Shown here in pieces: positions 18,245 to 26,446 of a stretch of 64,000 nt of DNA. Origin of the DNA: Providencia alcalifaciens DSM 30120 (GTDB lineage: Bacteria; Pseudomonadota; Gammaproteobacteria; Enterobacterales; Enterobacteriaceae); assembly GCF_000173415.1 (NCBI RefSeq), contig NZ_ABXW01000004.1, positions 1 to 64,000 of the forward strand, read 5' to 3'. Within the stretch, counting starts at the first letter, position 1, and each line of letters opens with the position of its first letter. Under the pieces are notes generated by a model. That model ran no database searches, was not told the origin of the DNA, and worked only from the letters and a program-made list of their open reading frames with translations. The translations under genes were made by a program, and so were the position numbers.

Positions 18245-18655
18245 ATGACACGACGTGACAGACTTTTAGAACAAATGGGGATCACTCAATGGATGGTGAG
18301 AAATCCGACTGTGTTACGTGGTGAACGTGGTGTTCGCATTCCTGAGTCGACTAAGCTTATTATTATTACTGATGAGAACCTTGATTTAAACAGTCAGCTG
18401 TTAAAAGATATTTTTCTCGCAATGAAGATCAACGATGTTGATATTGTCTGTATTAATTCTCAGCAGCTAAAACTCATTCCAACACCAATAACTATACCTT
18501 GTTGGGTGATAGGGGATGGTATTCATCCCGAAGGTTCAAAAGTTACATTTATTTCTCCTGTTTTGTCTGAGCTGATAGCAAGCAGTAATGCTAAACAGGC
18601 ACTATGGAAACAAATTTATCAATATGATGAAAATTTCAACACTCAAACAATCTGA
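18245..18655 (+). CDS. holD: DNA polymerase III psi subunit
   Basis: Psi links the clamp loader to SSB through chi (HolC). 136 aa, E. coli HolD is 137. The chi-binding N-terminal segment MTRRDRLLEQMGITQWMVR aligns with E. coli, as does the C-terminal NAKQALWKQIYQYDENF. HolD is poorly conserved, so synteny (rsmC divergent, rimI overlapping by 29 bp) carries part of the identification. Confidence 0.92.
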   Translation: MTRRDRLLEQMGITQWMVRNPTVLRGERGVRIPESTKLIIITDENLDLNSQLLKDIFLAMKINDVDIVCINSQQLKLIPTPITIPCWVIGDGIHPEGSKVTFISPVLSELIASSNAKQALWKQIYQYDENFNTQTI

Positions 18656-19094
18656 TCTCGCTACCGCCTTCTTAATTGAAAAGTTAAGTCATGATTTTCC
18701 ATGGACTGAGCGAGTTTTTTATGGGAATCAAGGTGAAAAGTACCATAATCTAAAAATATCAGTTAATAATCAAATTGTTGGGTATGCAATAACACAATAT
18801 GTATTAGATGAAGCTACGCTGTTCAATATTGCCATCCATCCTGATTTTCAAGGCCATGGCTACGGTCGTTTGTTATTAGAAAGATTAATTAACGATCTTG
18901 TTAGTCGAGGGATTTCGACGCTGTGGTTGGAAGTGAGAGAATCGAACGCGTCTGCGATTCATCTGTATGACAAACTGGGCTTTCAGCAAGCGACAGTGCG
19001 TAAAGATTATTATCCGACGAAAAATGGGCGGGAAGATGCGTTAGTACTAGCATTAACCTTGTTCAGTGAGGATATGTTTAGTCAAAAAGCGTAA
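18627..19094 (+). CDS. rimI: Ribosomal protein S18 N-alpha-acetyltransferase RimI
   Basis: GNAT enzyme that acetylates the N-terminal alanine of S18. 155 aa. Motifs align with E. coli RimI: NQGEKYHN, ITQYVLDEATLFNIAIHPD, the acetyl-CoA loop QGHGYGRLLLE, and LWLEVRESNASAIHLYDKLGF then YYPTKNGREDALVLAL. ATG 18627 lies inside the 3' end of holD, the same overlapping arrangement as in E. coli. E. coli has yjjG next; here the gene order breaks and the dmlR/dmlA-like pair follows. Confidence 0.94.
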   Translation: MKISTLKQSDLATAFLIEKLSHDFPWTERVFYGNQGEKYHNLKISVNNQIVGYAITQYVLDEATLFNIAIHPDFQGHGYGRLLLERLINDLVSRGISTLWLEVRESNASAIHLYDKLGFQQATVRKDYYPTKNGREDALVLALTLFSEDMFSQKA

Positions 19095-19108
19095 TACATT
19101 TTTCTAAA

Positions 19109-19147
19109 GAAAAACCATGGTAAGACTTGCGTGTTATCGTGGTTTTT
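19109..19147. terminator. Bidirectional terminator, rimI / LysR gene
   Basis: AAAACCATG (19111-19119) pairs with CGTGGTTTT (19138-19146), with A-rich and T-rich flanks that serve both strands, between two convergent genes. Confidence 0.75.
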
Positions 19148-19152
19148 TGTAT

Positions 19153-20097
19153 TTAATCGCTTCCAACATAATGATATTCAGCGTAAAAAATATTCGGTAA
19201 ATGGGTAGTGAGGTACTTTTCAAGATTTTCAATGAAAACCCTAAGACTAGCACTATTACGTAAACTACGTGAATAGACAGCAAAAACGTCAGCGCCTTGA
19301 TGCCATTGTGGTAGAACGCGCACTAATTTTCCTGACTGAAGTTCAGGGAGAACACTCCAAAGTGAACGTAATAAAATCCCTTCACCACTGAGGCACCATT
19401 GTTTGGCGACTTCTCCGTTATTGACCATTAATTTACTATTCGGTGTGATGGTCATGCTTTCTTGTTGGTGCTCTAATTTCCAGATTGCGGGAGCTTGATT
19501 GCGCTCTTTGATGGCAATACACGAGTGTTTTTGTTCAAGTTCTTGAGGTAAAGATGGTTGCCCATATTTTTGGATATAGGCGGGAGAGGCACAAAGTACT
19601 CGGTTATTGCGGGCTAACCGACGTGCAATGAATTGATCTGAAATGGTACCGCCAATGCAGATATCAAGATCGATATTCTCACTGATGATATCGATTGATC
19701 GATCCGTTAGCGTCAGATCAATACCTAAAATCGGGTAATCGGCACGTAATGCCAGGATAAAGGGATTCAGGTAGGTGCTACCAAAGCCTGTACTGCAACT
19801 GATGCGCAGTTCTCCGCGGATCTCATCGCGACAAGCTTGTAATTCTCCCTGCATTCGCTCTAATTCTTCCAGTAACAACTCACTGCTACGCAGAACAATT
19901 TTCCCTTCTGGCGTCAATTGAATGGCACGAGCATTACGGAAAAACAGTGTTTGCCCTAAGTTTTCTTCCAGTAATTTAATGCGTTTCGATATATAGGCTG
20001 GAGATACCAATAGTAGCTCAGCCGCTTGGGAGAAGCTCATCAATCGGGCGACGGTGACAAATACACGGATATCTTCAAGCAACGGTAGCTTGTTCAT
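19153..20097 (-). CDS. LysR-family regulator, DmlR-like
   Basis: 314 aa LysR-type transcriptional regulator. The N-terminal winged helix-turn-helix reads LEDIRVFVTVARLMSFSQAAELL with recognition segment VSPAYISKRIKLLEENLGQ, followed by the effector-binding domain (about residues 90-300). It is divergent from the dmlA-like dehydrogenase gene with 96 bp between them, exactly the arrangement of E. coli dmlR-dmlA, where DmlR activates D-malate utilisation. A D-malate or tartrate signal is inferred from that partner. Confidence 0.8.
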   Translation of the reverse strand: MNKLPLLEDIRVFVTVARLMSFSQAAELLLVSPAYISKRIKLLEENLGQTLFFRNARAIQLTPEGKIVLRSSELLLEELERMQGELQACRDEIRGELRISCSTGFGSTYLNPFILALRADYPILGIDLTLTDRSIDIISENIDLDICIGGTISDQFIARRLARNNRVLCASPAYIQKYGQPSLPQELEQKHSCIAIKERNQAPAIWKLEHQQESMTITPNSKLMVNNGEVAKQWCLSGEGILLRSLWSVLPELQSGKLVRVLPQWHQGADVFAVYSRSLRNSASLRVFIENLEKYLTTHLPNIFYAEYHYVGSD

Positions 20098-20193
20098 AGT
20101 TTGTAAATCTAGGGATTACAGTTCATGCCTATACTTTATCACAGCAAGCCATAAACTGGAGAACATGCGTAGATAATAATAAGGGCGTTGAAA

Positions 20194-21264
20194 ATGGCAC
20201 AATTTAATATAGCAGTCATTCCGGGTGATGGAATTGGAACGGAAGTGATCCCTGAAGGATTACGTGTTTTAGAGGCAGCAGCACAAAAGCACGGTGTAAA
20301 GCTTAACTTTGCACACTTTGATTGGTCGTGTGAAACCTATCACCGTACTGGTCGTATGATGCCGGAAGATGGTCTAGAACAACTGAAAAAATTTGATGCC
20401 ATTTTCTTAGGTGCCGTTGGGTTCCCAGGGGTTCCTGACCATATTTCCTTATGGGGTTTGTTGCTGCCAATTCGCCGTGCGTTTAATCAATATGTGAATT
20501 TGCGTCCGGTACGTTTATTTGAAGGGATTAAATGCCCGCTGGCGGATAAAAAACCGGGTGATATTGATTTTTATGTCGTGCGCGAAAACGTAGAGGGCGA
20601 ATATTCTGCCATTGGCGGAATTCAGTATGAAGGGACGGAAGATGAAATGGTGTCCCAGCAAAGTATTTTTACCCGCAAAGGGACTGACCGAATTTTAAAA
20701 TATGCTTTCGAACTTGCCCGTTCTCGCGATAAAAAACATTTAAGTTCAGCCACGAAATCCAATGGATTATTTCACTCAATGCCGTATTGGGATAGCCGTG
20801 TGGCTGAAATGGCGAAGCAGTACCCTGATGTAAAAGTTGACCAATTCCACATTGATATTTTTGCGGCTAACTTAGTGAGAATGCCGGAATTTTATGATGT
20901 GATTGTGGGATCAAACTTATTTGGAGATATTTTGTCAGATCTTGGGCCCGCCTGTACGGGGACGATTGCGATTGCACCGTCCGCGAATATCAATCCTGAA
21001 AAACACTTCCCATCGATGTTTGAACCTGTGCATGGTTCCGCACCGGATATTGCTGGGAAAAATATTGCTAACCCAATTGGCACTATCTGGGCGGCAGCGA
21101 TGATGATGCAGCATCTTGGTTGCCAAGAAATGTACGATACGATTATGTCAGCGGTTGAAACGGCTATTCGTGAGCGCCGTCATTTGACTCGCGATATGGG
21201 CGGAAATGCCAGCACACAAGAATTAGGGCTGGAAATTGCTCAGTTAGTGGCTGTGTCGGTGTAA
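20194..21264 (+). CDS. D-malate / tartrate dehydrogenase (decarboxylating), DmlA/TtuC family
   Basis: NAD+-dependent beta-decarboxylating dehydrogenase of 356 aa. Family motifs: VIPGDGIGTEVIPEGLRVL at the N-terminus, GAVGFPGVPDHISLWGLLLP, substrate segment YVNLRPVRLFEG, YVVRENVEGEYSAIGG, and the metal/nucleotide region VGSNLFGDILSDLGPACTG then FEPVHGSAPDIAGKNIANP. It is closer to the DmlA (YeaU)/tartrate dehydrogenase branch than to LeuB. It likely oxidises D-malate to pyruvate and CO2. ATG 20194 has AAGGG upstream; a TTG six bases earlier is less likely. The gene and its divergent regulator are inserted between rimI and prfC. Confidence 0.88.
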   Translation: MAQFNIAVIPGDGIGTEVIPEGLRVLEAAAQKHGVKLNFAHFDWSCETYHRTGRMMPEDGLEQLKKFDAIFLGAVGFPGVPDHISLWGLLLPIRRAFNQYVNLRPVRLFEGIKCPLADKKPGDIDFYVVRENVEGEYSAIGGIQYEGTEDEMVSQQSIFTRKGTDRILKYAFELARSRDKKHLSSATKSNGLFHSMPYWDSRVAEMAKQYPDVKVDQFHIDIFAANLVRMPEFYDVIVGSNLFGDILSDLGPACTGTIAIAPSANINPEKHFPSMFEPVHGSAPDIAGKNIANPIGTIWAAAMMMQHLGCQEMYDTIMSAVETAIRERRHLTRDMGGNASTQELGLEIAQLVAVSV

Positions 21265-21448
21265 GTTTATTGGGCTCCATCCTGTGGGTGGAGCGCCTAA
21301 CATTTCAGGCTCTGATTGTTTATAACCCCAAGATCTGCGAAAATAACCGCCAATTACGATTAACAATACGGATTTGCTGCGCTAGAGCCACCTCGAGCCT
21401 CTTCCTGATGCCCATACAAATCTGGATATAGACGAAAAGAACGGTTAA

Positions 21449-23038
21449 ATGACAGATCAGAATTTTCTCCATGAAGTTAGCACCCGTAGAACGTTTGCTA
21501 TCATTTCTCACCCCGATGCCGGTAAAACCACGATCACTGAAAAAGTATTACTTTTTGGACACGCAATTCAACGTGCGGGAACGGTAAAAGGTCGCGGTTC
21601 TAACCAGCATGCCAAATCAGACTGGATGGAAATGGAAAAGCAGCGTGGTATCTCAATCACCACCTCTGTGATGCAATTTCCCTATAATGATTGCTTAGTG
21701 AACCTGTTAGACACCCCAGGACACGAAGACTTCTCGGAAGATACTTATCGTACATTAACTGCCGTTGACTGCTGCTTAATGGTTATCGACTCCGGTAAAG
21801 GGGTTGAGGATCGTACTCGTAAGCTGATGGAAGTTACCCGCCTGCGCGATACGCCAATTCTGACCTTTATGAACAAATTGGACCGTGATATTCGCGACCC
21901 AATGGAGCTGTTAGATGAAGTGGAAAATGAGCTGAAAATTGCTTGTTGCCCAATCACATGGCCAATTGGCTGCGGTAAGTTATTCAAAGGTGTTTACCAC
22001 TTACTGCGTGACGAAACCATTTTGTATCAAACAGGTCAAGGTCATACAATTCAAGAAGTCCGCATCGTTAAAGGGTTAAATAACCCTGAGTTAGATGCGG
22101 AAGTGGGCGATGAGTTAGCGTCTCAATTACGTGAAGAGCTGGAGCTAGTTCAAGGGGCTTCCCATGAATTTGACCACGATGCCTTTATCGCGGGTGAGTT
22201 AACCCCCGTCTTCTTTGGGACTGCATTAGGTAACTTTGGCGTCGACCATATGCTTGATGGCCTTGTTGAATGGGCACCGGCACCTCAAGCACGTAAAACG
22301 GATGTGCGTGAAGTGGAAGCCACTGAAGAGAAATTTACAGGTTTCGTTTTCAAAATTCAGGCGAATATGGATCCAAAACACCGTGACCGTGTTGCCTTTA
22401 TGCGTATCGTCTCGGGAACCTATGAAAAAGGCATGAAACTGCGTCAAGTTCGTACTAAGAAAGACGTAGTGATTTCAGATGCTCTAACCTTTATGGCGGG
22501 CGATCGTTCTCAAGTCGAGAATGCGTATGCAGGGGATATTATTGGCTTGCATAACCATGGAACTATCCAGATTGGTGATACCTTCACGCAAGGCGAAGAG
22601 CTGAAATTTACAGGGATCCCGAACTTTGCACCTGAATTATTCCGTCGTATTCGTCTGCGTGATCCTCTGAAGCAGAAGCAGTTACTGAAAGGCTTGGTTC
22701 AGTTATCAGAAGAGGGTGCCGTGCAGGTATTCCGCCCATTAACGAATAATGACCTGATTGTGGGTGCGGTCGGGGTACTGCAATTTGACGTCGTCGTTTC
22801 TCGCTTAAAAAGTGAATATAACGTTGAAGCGATTTATGAAGCCGTTAACGTGTCTACCGCACGTTGGGTTGAGTGCGATGATGTGAAAAAATTCGAAGAA
22901 TTTAAGCGCAAAAATGAGCAAAATTTAGCGTTAGATGGTGGTGACAATTTATCTTATATTGCACCAACAATGGTTAACTTGAACTTAACCAGCGAACGTT
23001 ATCCTGAAGTGAAATTCCGTAAGACACGCGAACATTAA
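21449..23038 (+). CDS. prfC: Peptide chain release factor 3
   Basis: Translational GTPase that recycles RF1 and RF2 from terminated ribosomes. 529 aa, as in E. coli. The G domain shows G1 [13 protein letters not shown]2/switch region [14 protein letters not shown]3 [14 protein letters not shown], and G4 MNKLDRD; domains II and III follow with [17 protein letters not shown] and [12 protein letters not shown]. The start ATG at 21449 aligns with E. coli RF3. It is a single gene with a terminator 33 bp after its stop. Confidence 0.97.
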   Translation: MTDQNFLHEVSTRRTFAIISHPDAGKTTITEKVLLFGHAIQRAGTVKGRGSNQHAKSDWMEMEKQRGISITTSVMQFPYNDCLVNLLDTPGHEDFSEDTYRTLTAVDCCLMVIDSGKGVEDRTRKLMEVTRLRDTPILTFMNKLDRDIRDPMELLDEVENELKIACCPITWPIGCGKLFKGVYHLLRDETILYQTGQGHTIQEVRIVKGLNNPELDAEVGDELASQLREELELVQGASHEFDHDAFIAGELTPVFFGTALGNFGVDHMLDGLVEWAPAPQARKTDVREVEATEEKFTGFVFKIQANMDPKHRDRVAFMRIVSGTYEKGMKLRQVRTKKDVVISDALTFMAGDRSQVENAYAGDIIGLHNHGTIQIGDTFTQGEELKFTGIPNFAPELFRRIRLRDPLKQKQLLKGLVQLSEEGAVQVFRPLTNNDLIVGAVGVLQFDVVVSRLKSEYNVEAIYEAVNVSTARWVECDDVKKFEEFKRKNEQNLALDGGDNLSYIAPTMVNLNLTSERYPEVKFRKTREH

Positions 23039-23070
23039 TCATTCTTTATTCTTCACGTGATAATTTTGAA

Positions 23071-23096
23071 ATGGCCAACTTAGTTGGTCATTTTTG
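23071..23096 (+). terminator. prfC terminator
   Basis: ATGGCCAAC (23071-23079) / GTTGGTCAT (23083-23091), one G-U pair, then TTTTT. Confidence 0.88.
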
Positions 23097-23174
23097 TTGT
23101 ATATCTAATTAATTATCAGTTTATTCAATTAAGTAGCTACTGGAACGAGTATTTTTTCGTGAAGGGCATGCTGC

Positions 23175-23180
23175 TATGAT
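23175..23180 (+). promoter_or_regulatory. Probable -10 of the hok/mok mRNA
   Basis: TATGAT lies about 155 bp upstream of the hok start, the distance expected for the long leader of hok-type mRNAs. The -35 is weak. The predicted 5' end contains GTGGG (23185-23189), complementary to CCCAC at the 3' end (23497-23501), as needed for the fold-back inhibition known in hok mRNAs. Confidence 0.5.
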
Positions 23181-23235
23181 GACCGTGGGTGCTTGGATCA
23201 TTTTGGTTCAAGCAGACAACACGTTGTGAGGACCC

Positions 23236-23293
23236 AAAAGACGAAAGCCCCGAGTTCTATTTAACAGTAACTCGAGGCAGTCTCCAACCCAAC
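23236..23293 (-). ncRNA. Sok-like antisense RNA of the hok locus
   Basis: On the minus strand, -35 TTGACT (23328-23323) and -10 CAGAAT (23305-23300) are separated by exactly 17 bp and overlap the hok ribosome-binding region, the position of the Sok promoter in plasmid R1. Transcription would start near 23293 and meet a terminator made by GCCTCGAGTT / AACTCGGGGC (23278-23269 with 23256-23247) followed by TTTCGTCTTTT, giving an RNA of about 58 nt, close to known Sok size. It is complementary to the hok leader. Predicted from promoter, terminator and position; expression not shown. Confidence 0.75.
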
Positions 23294-23333
23294 AATTGGA
23301 TTCTGTCTCCTTTTTGTACAGGAGTCAAGAGGA

Positions 23334-23477
23334 ATGACCAAGCTTGCTTTATTAGGGCTAATGACCTTGTGTATCACGGTCTTGTGTCTTTCACTGCAAC
23401 TACGAGATAGGTTATGTACTATCAATGTAGTGAGTGGAAATACAAAGGTTCAAGCTACTCTGTTATGTATTGAGTAG
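23334..23477 (+). CDS. hok: Hok/Gef-family type I toxin peptide
   Basis: A 47-aa membrane peptide: one N-terminal hydrophobic helix (LALLGLMTLCITVLCLSL) followed by the Hok signature R-D-x-L-C, then a short periplasmic tail with G-N-T-K-V-x-A, matching the RDSLCE...G-N-T-E-V-A-A pattern of Hok proteins. AGAGG at 23328-23332 is the ribosome site. Upstream, an overlapping frame (ending 23410) could be the mok leader, and the hairpin at 23247-23278 lies in the usual leader position. Hok peptides depolarise the inner membrane when translated. It sits alone between prfC and the osmY-like gene, with its own antisense RNA and a 3' hairpin. Confidence 0.85.
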   Translation: MTKLALLGLMTLCITVLCLSLQLRDRLCTINVVSGNTKVQATLLCIE

Positions 23478-23481
23478 TCTG

Positions 23482-23501
23482 GTGGGGGAGTTATCCCCCA
23501 C
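23482..23501 (+). terminator. 3' hairpin of the hok mRNA
   Basis: GTGGGGGA (23482-23489) / TCCCCCAC (23494-23501), 4-nt loop, five bases after the hok stop codon, followed by a T-rich stretch. Confidence 0.78.
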
Positions 23502-23738
23502 ATTTCTCTTCTGTTGTTCGTTGGTGGTACCAGCACCCTATTTTTCTATTCTTACTACAGCTAGAGAATGATTTGTCGCTTTCTGATTTGAATAATCGAA
23601 TTAAGAATGTTTTTCTGGGAATAAAATTTTTCCTTTAGTAATCCTCTGATAGATGAGTTATTTGACTTTATTTTTACCTATTTTTTACTTAGGCTATGAC
23701 ATTGTTAGTTTATTAATCATACCAAGAGGAAGGTTCCA

Positions 23739-24152
23739 ATGAAAAAGATCGCCGTTTTACGTTCTTTAGGTGTCATTGGGTTGAGCTGGGCACTTTTTGC
23801 TTGTAGCTCATCATCGGATAGCGCCTTGAAAAAACAAGCTTCGGAAACTTGGGACAGCGCAGCTAAAACTGTTGAAATGGCAGGAAAAGATACAGGAAAT
23901 GCCATTTCTAGTGGCGTGAAAAGCACCGACACTTATATGGATGATTCATCTATTACTGCGGATATTAAAAGTAAGCTCTTAAGTACGAGTGGAATCCCAA
24001 GCAATAGCGTCTCAGTGAAAACGATTCAAGGTGTGGTTTACCTCTCAGGTTTCCTTAAATCTAGCGAACAAATAAATCAAGTTGTACAAATCGCCTCGAC
24101 AGCAAAAGGTGTAAAATCAGTACAAAATGGTTTAGTTCTGGCAGATAAGTAA
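23739..24152 (+). CDS. BON-domain lipoprotein, OsmY-related
   Basis: 137 aa. The N-terminus is a lipoprotein signal with lipobox LFAC (Cys22), then a serine-rich linker and a single BON domain (about residues 70-135: DDSSITADIKSKLLSTSGIP ... VVYLSGFLKSSEQINQV ... ). OsmY of E. coli lies in the same place (after prfC) but is a soluble periplasmic protein of about 200 aa with two BON domains, so this is a shorter, membrane-anchored relative. A role in envelope stress is inferred. AAGAGGAAGG precedes the ATG; a strong terminator follows. Confidence 0.82.
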   Translation: MKKIAVLRSLGVIGLSWALFACSSSSDSALKKQASETWDSAAKTVEMAGKDTGNAISSGVKSTDTYMDDSSITADIKSKLLSTSGIPSNSVSVKTIQGVVYLSGFLKSSEQINQVVQIASTAKGVKSVQNGLVLADK

Positions 24153-24160
24153 TTTCTTTT

Positions 24161-24189
24161 AAATGGGCTTTCAATTGAAAGCTCATTTT
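24161..24189 (+). terminator. Terminator after the BON lipoprotein gene
   Basis: AAATGGGCTTTC (24161-24172) / GAAAGCTCATTT (24177-24188), one G-U pair, loop AATT, then T-rich tail. Confidence 0.9.
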
Positions 24190-24296
24190 GCTATTTGCTC
24201 TCCCAGAGAAAAGCGGTTTAATGAAAACCAATGTCATTTGATTGATAGTGGGATTGATGAACGAGTCGTCAATGTCAATATAGATAAAGGGTTACT

Positions 24297-25376
24297 ATGG
24301 GAAAGCATGTTCCAGTCACTTTAGGCACGATTGAGCCACTCGCATTTTCTGACGAAATTAACGGAGGAAAAACCGCACTTATTTGTGAAGGAGGCGGTCA
24401 GCGTGGTATTTTCACTGCGGGTGTATTGGATGAGTTTTTGATAGAAAACTTTAACCCTTTTGATTTGATGATTGGAACCTCTGCAGGCGCTCAAAATCTA
24501 TCGGCTTATATCTGTGGGCAAGCAGGTTATGCTCGCCGAGTCATTACGCGCTATACCACCAACCTTGATTTTTTTAACCCACTGCGATTCATTCGTGGCG
24601 GGAATTTAATCGACCTTGATTGGTTGATTGAAACGACGGCGAAAGAGTTCCCTCTTAATATGGATGCAGGGCTTGAATTGTTAAAGTCTGGGCGTGAATT
24701 CTATATGGGAGCAAGCCGTAGTGATGATTTTTCTGCTGAATTTTTACAACCGGATGCGGATTCGTGGTTAGACATCATTCGCGCTTCCAGTGCAATTCCT
24801 GGGTTTTATCGGACAGGCGTTGAATTTAGTGGTGTGCGATATCATGATGGTGGAATCAGCGCAGCTATCCCTGTTGAAGAAGCTTATCGGCGTGGTGCTG
24901 ACACCATTGTTGTAGTTCGTACAGTGCCTTCTCAGATGTATTTTACACCTGAGTGGGTTAAGCGTATGACGCGTTGGTTAGAAGGGGATAATTCGGCGTT
25001 ACAGCGAATGGCTGCGATGTTAAAAGTTCACTTAAAAAGCTACCGTAAAACCCAAGAATTTATTGAAAACCCACCTGATGGCGTACAAATTTTTGAAATT
25101 TACCCGCCCACACCGCTGAAAAGTAGTGCGTTGGGTAGTAAAATTAGTGCCTTAAACCAAGACTATCATGTAGGTCGTCGTTGTGGACGCTATTTTATTG
25201 CTGCATTGGCTCAACAATTTGCCAGTAATGATACGAGTTTTAATCGATTTTCTAAGCGTAGACATTCGTTAGAATTGGCCCATATAGAAGATCAGGAAGA
25301 ATCCTTACTAGTCGAAAAGGTAGCTGATGTTGTTGGCGCTAACGTTTTGCAAGGTAGCCAAGTGCATGATGGATAA
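24297..25376 (+). CDS. yjjU: Patatin-like phospholipase family protein YjjU
   Basis: 359 aa, patatin-like serine hydrolase. The oxyanion segment CEGGGQRGIFTAGVLDEF is followed by the nucleophile elbow IGTSAGAQN (serine around residue 63), and the catalytic aspartate is in HDGGISAAIP. Full-length match to E. coli YjjU, whose physiological substrate is not settled. Likely cytosolic. The 3' end overlaps yjjV by eight bases, so the two are co-translated, as in E. coli. Confidence 0.92.
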   Translation: MGKHVPVTLGTIEPLAFSDEINGGKTALICEGGGQRGIFTAGVLDEFLIENFNPFDLMIGTSAGAQNLSAYICGQAGYARRVITRYTTNLDFFNPLRFIRGGNLIDLDWLIETTAKEFPLNMDAGLELLKSGREFYMGASRSDDFSAEFLQPDADSWLDIIRASSAIPGFYRTGVEFSGVRYHDGGISAAIPVEEAYRRGADTIVVVRTVPSQMYFTPEWVKRMTRWLEGDNSALQRMAAMLKVHLKSYRKTQEFIENPPDGVQIFEIYPPTPLKSSALGSKISALNQDYHVGRRCGRYFIAALAQQFASNDTSFNRFSKRRHSLELAHIEDQEESLLVEKVADVVGANVLQGSQVHDG

Positions 25377-26166
25377 TCCTCGTTTTATCGATACCCACTG
25401 TCATTTTGATTTTCCTCCATTTAGCGATGCATTGTCAGACAGCTTAGAGAAAGCCGCAGAAGGAGGGATAACAGATATCATTATCCCAACGGTGAGTGCA
25501 GATAATTTTCAGCGAGTTTGGAGTCTCTCTCTTGATTATCCCCAGTTGTATGCCGCAATGGGGTTTCATCCCTTGTATTTAAGTCAGTTTCAAGAAGTGC
25601 ATTTTGAAATGCTGGTAGATTTTTTGGCGCGTAAAAGTAAAAAATGTATCGCTATTGGGGAGATTGGACTCGACCTCTATATGCAAGATCCACAATTTGA
25701 GCGCCAACAAATACTGCTTCAGCGTCAACTGAAGTTAGCTAAACAGTTTGACTTACCGATTATCCTGCATTCGAGAAAATCCCATGATCAACTAGCTGCC
25801 ATGTTACGTCGCCATGATGTTCCTGCTCGTGGTGTGGTGCATGGTTTTGCGGGTAGTCTCTCTCAGGCTGAAAACTTTGTGAAATTGGGATATTACATCG
25901 GTGTTGGCGGAACAATCACTTATGAGCGGGCCAATAAAACACGCCAAGTGATGGCACAACTTCCGCTAAGTTGTTTAGTGTTTGAGACTGATGCGCCGGA
26001 TATGCCTGTATCCGGTTTTCAAGGTGAACCTAATCGACCTGAGCGTATTCAGTGGGTATTTCAGTCTTTATGTGAGCTGCGACACGAATCTGCCGATGAG
26101 ATAGCACAACAACTTTACAACAATAGTCGGACGTTATTTAATCTAAATCAGACCGAAATGCGCTAA
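25369..26166 (+). CDS. yjjV: TatD-family metal-dependent hydrolase YjjV
   Basis: 265 aa TatD-type amidohydrolase/DNase-like TIM barrel. Metal ligands are visible in RFIDTHCHFDFPPF, GEIGLDLYMQDPQFERQQ, ILHSRKSHDQ, VVHGFAGSL and FETDAPDMPV. TatD relatives are 3'-5' exonucleases or phosphoesterases; the role of YjjV is not defined. ATG 25369 (adjacent ATG 25366) lies inside the 3' end of yjjU. E. coli yjjW-yjjI, which follow in that species, are absent here. Confidence 0.93.
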   Translation: MDNPRFIDTHCHFDFPPFSDALSDSLEKAAEGGITDIIIPTVSADNFQRVWSLSLDYPQLYAAMGFHPLYLSQFQEVHFEMLVDFLARKSKKCIAIGEIGLDLYMQDPQFERQQILLQRQLKLAKQFDLPIILHSRKSHDQLAAMLRRHDVPARGVVHGFAGSLSQAENFVKLGYYIGVGGTITYERANKTRQVMAQLPLSCLVFETDAPDMPVSGFQGEPNRPERIQWVFQSLCELRHESADEIAQQLYNNSRTLFNLNQTEMR

Positions 26167-26276
26167 TTGATAATTATTTCTTATGTATTTCCATGAGTTA
26201 CTCAAGTAAAACCATTCAGCTTTTTACCTAATAGACTATCGCATTCGTGCCTTTCCAGACTAAACTGACCGCCTAT

Positions 26277-26292
26277 TGTGATGCTTATCACA
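26277..26292 (+). promoter_or_regulatory. CRP site upstream of the nucleoside transporter
   Basis: TGTGA-TGCTTA-TCACA is a perfect match to the CRP consensus half sites with 6-bp spacing, about 155 bp before the transporter start. cAMP-CRP activation fits a nucleoside uptake gene. Confidence 0.85.
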
Positions 26293-26446
26293 ATATTTGA
26301 ATTTATGTTGCTTATTGCACTTTGGATTTGTGATGAATATTGCGGGTTATTAATGATGACTGGTTATAATCATCGAACTAAGACTCGCGGAGTCTTGCGA
26401 GTTTATTTATACATTAACCTAGAATTAAGTGAACAGGGATACTTCC

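Noticed and set aside
23189-23410. 73-codon frame across the hok leader
   Set aside because: It could be the mok-type leader frame, but has no convincing start or ribosome site, so it is mentioned with hok and not listed as a separate gene.
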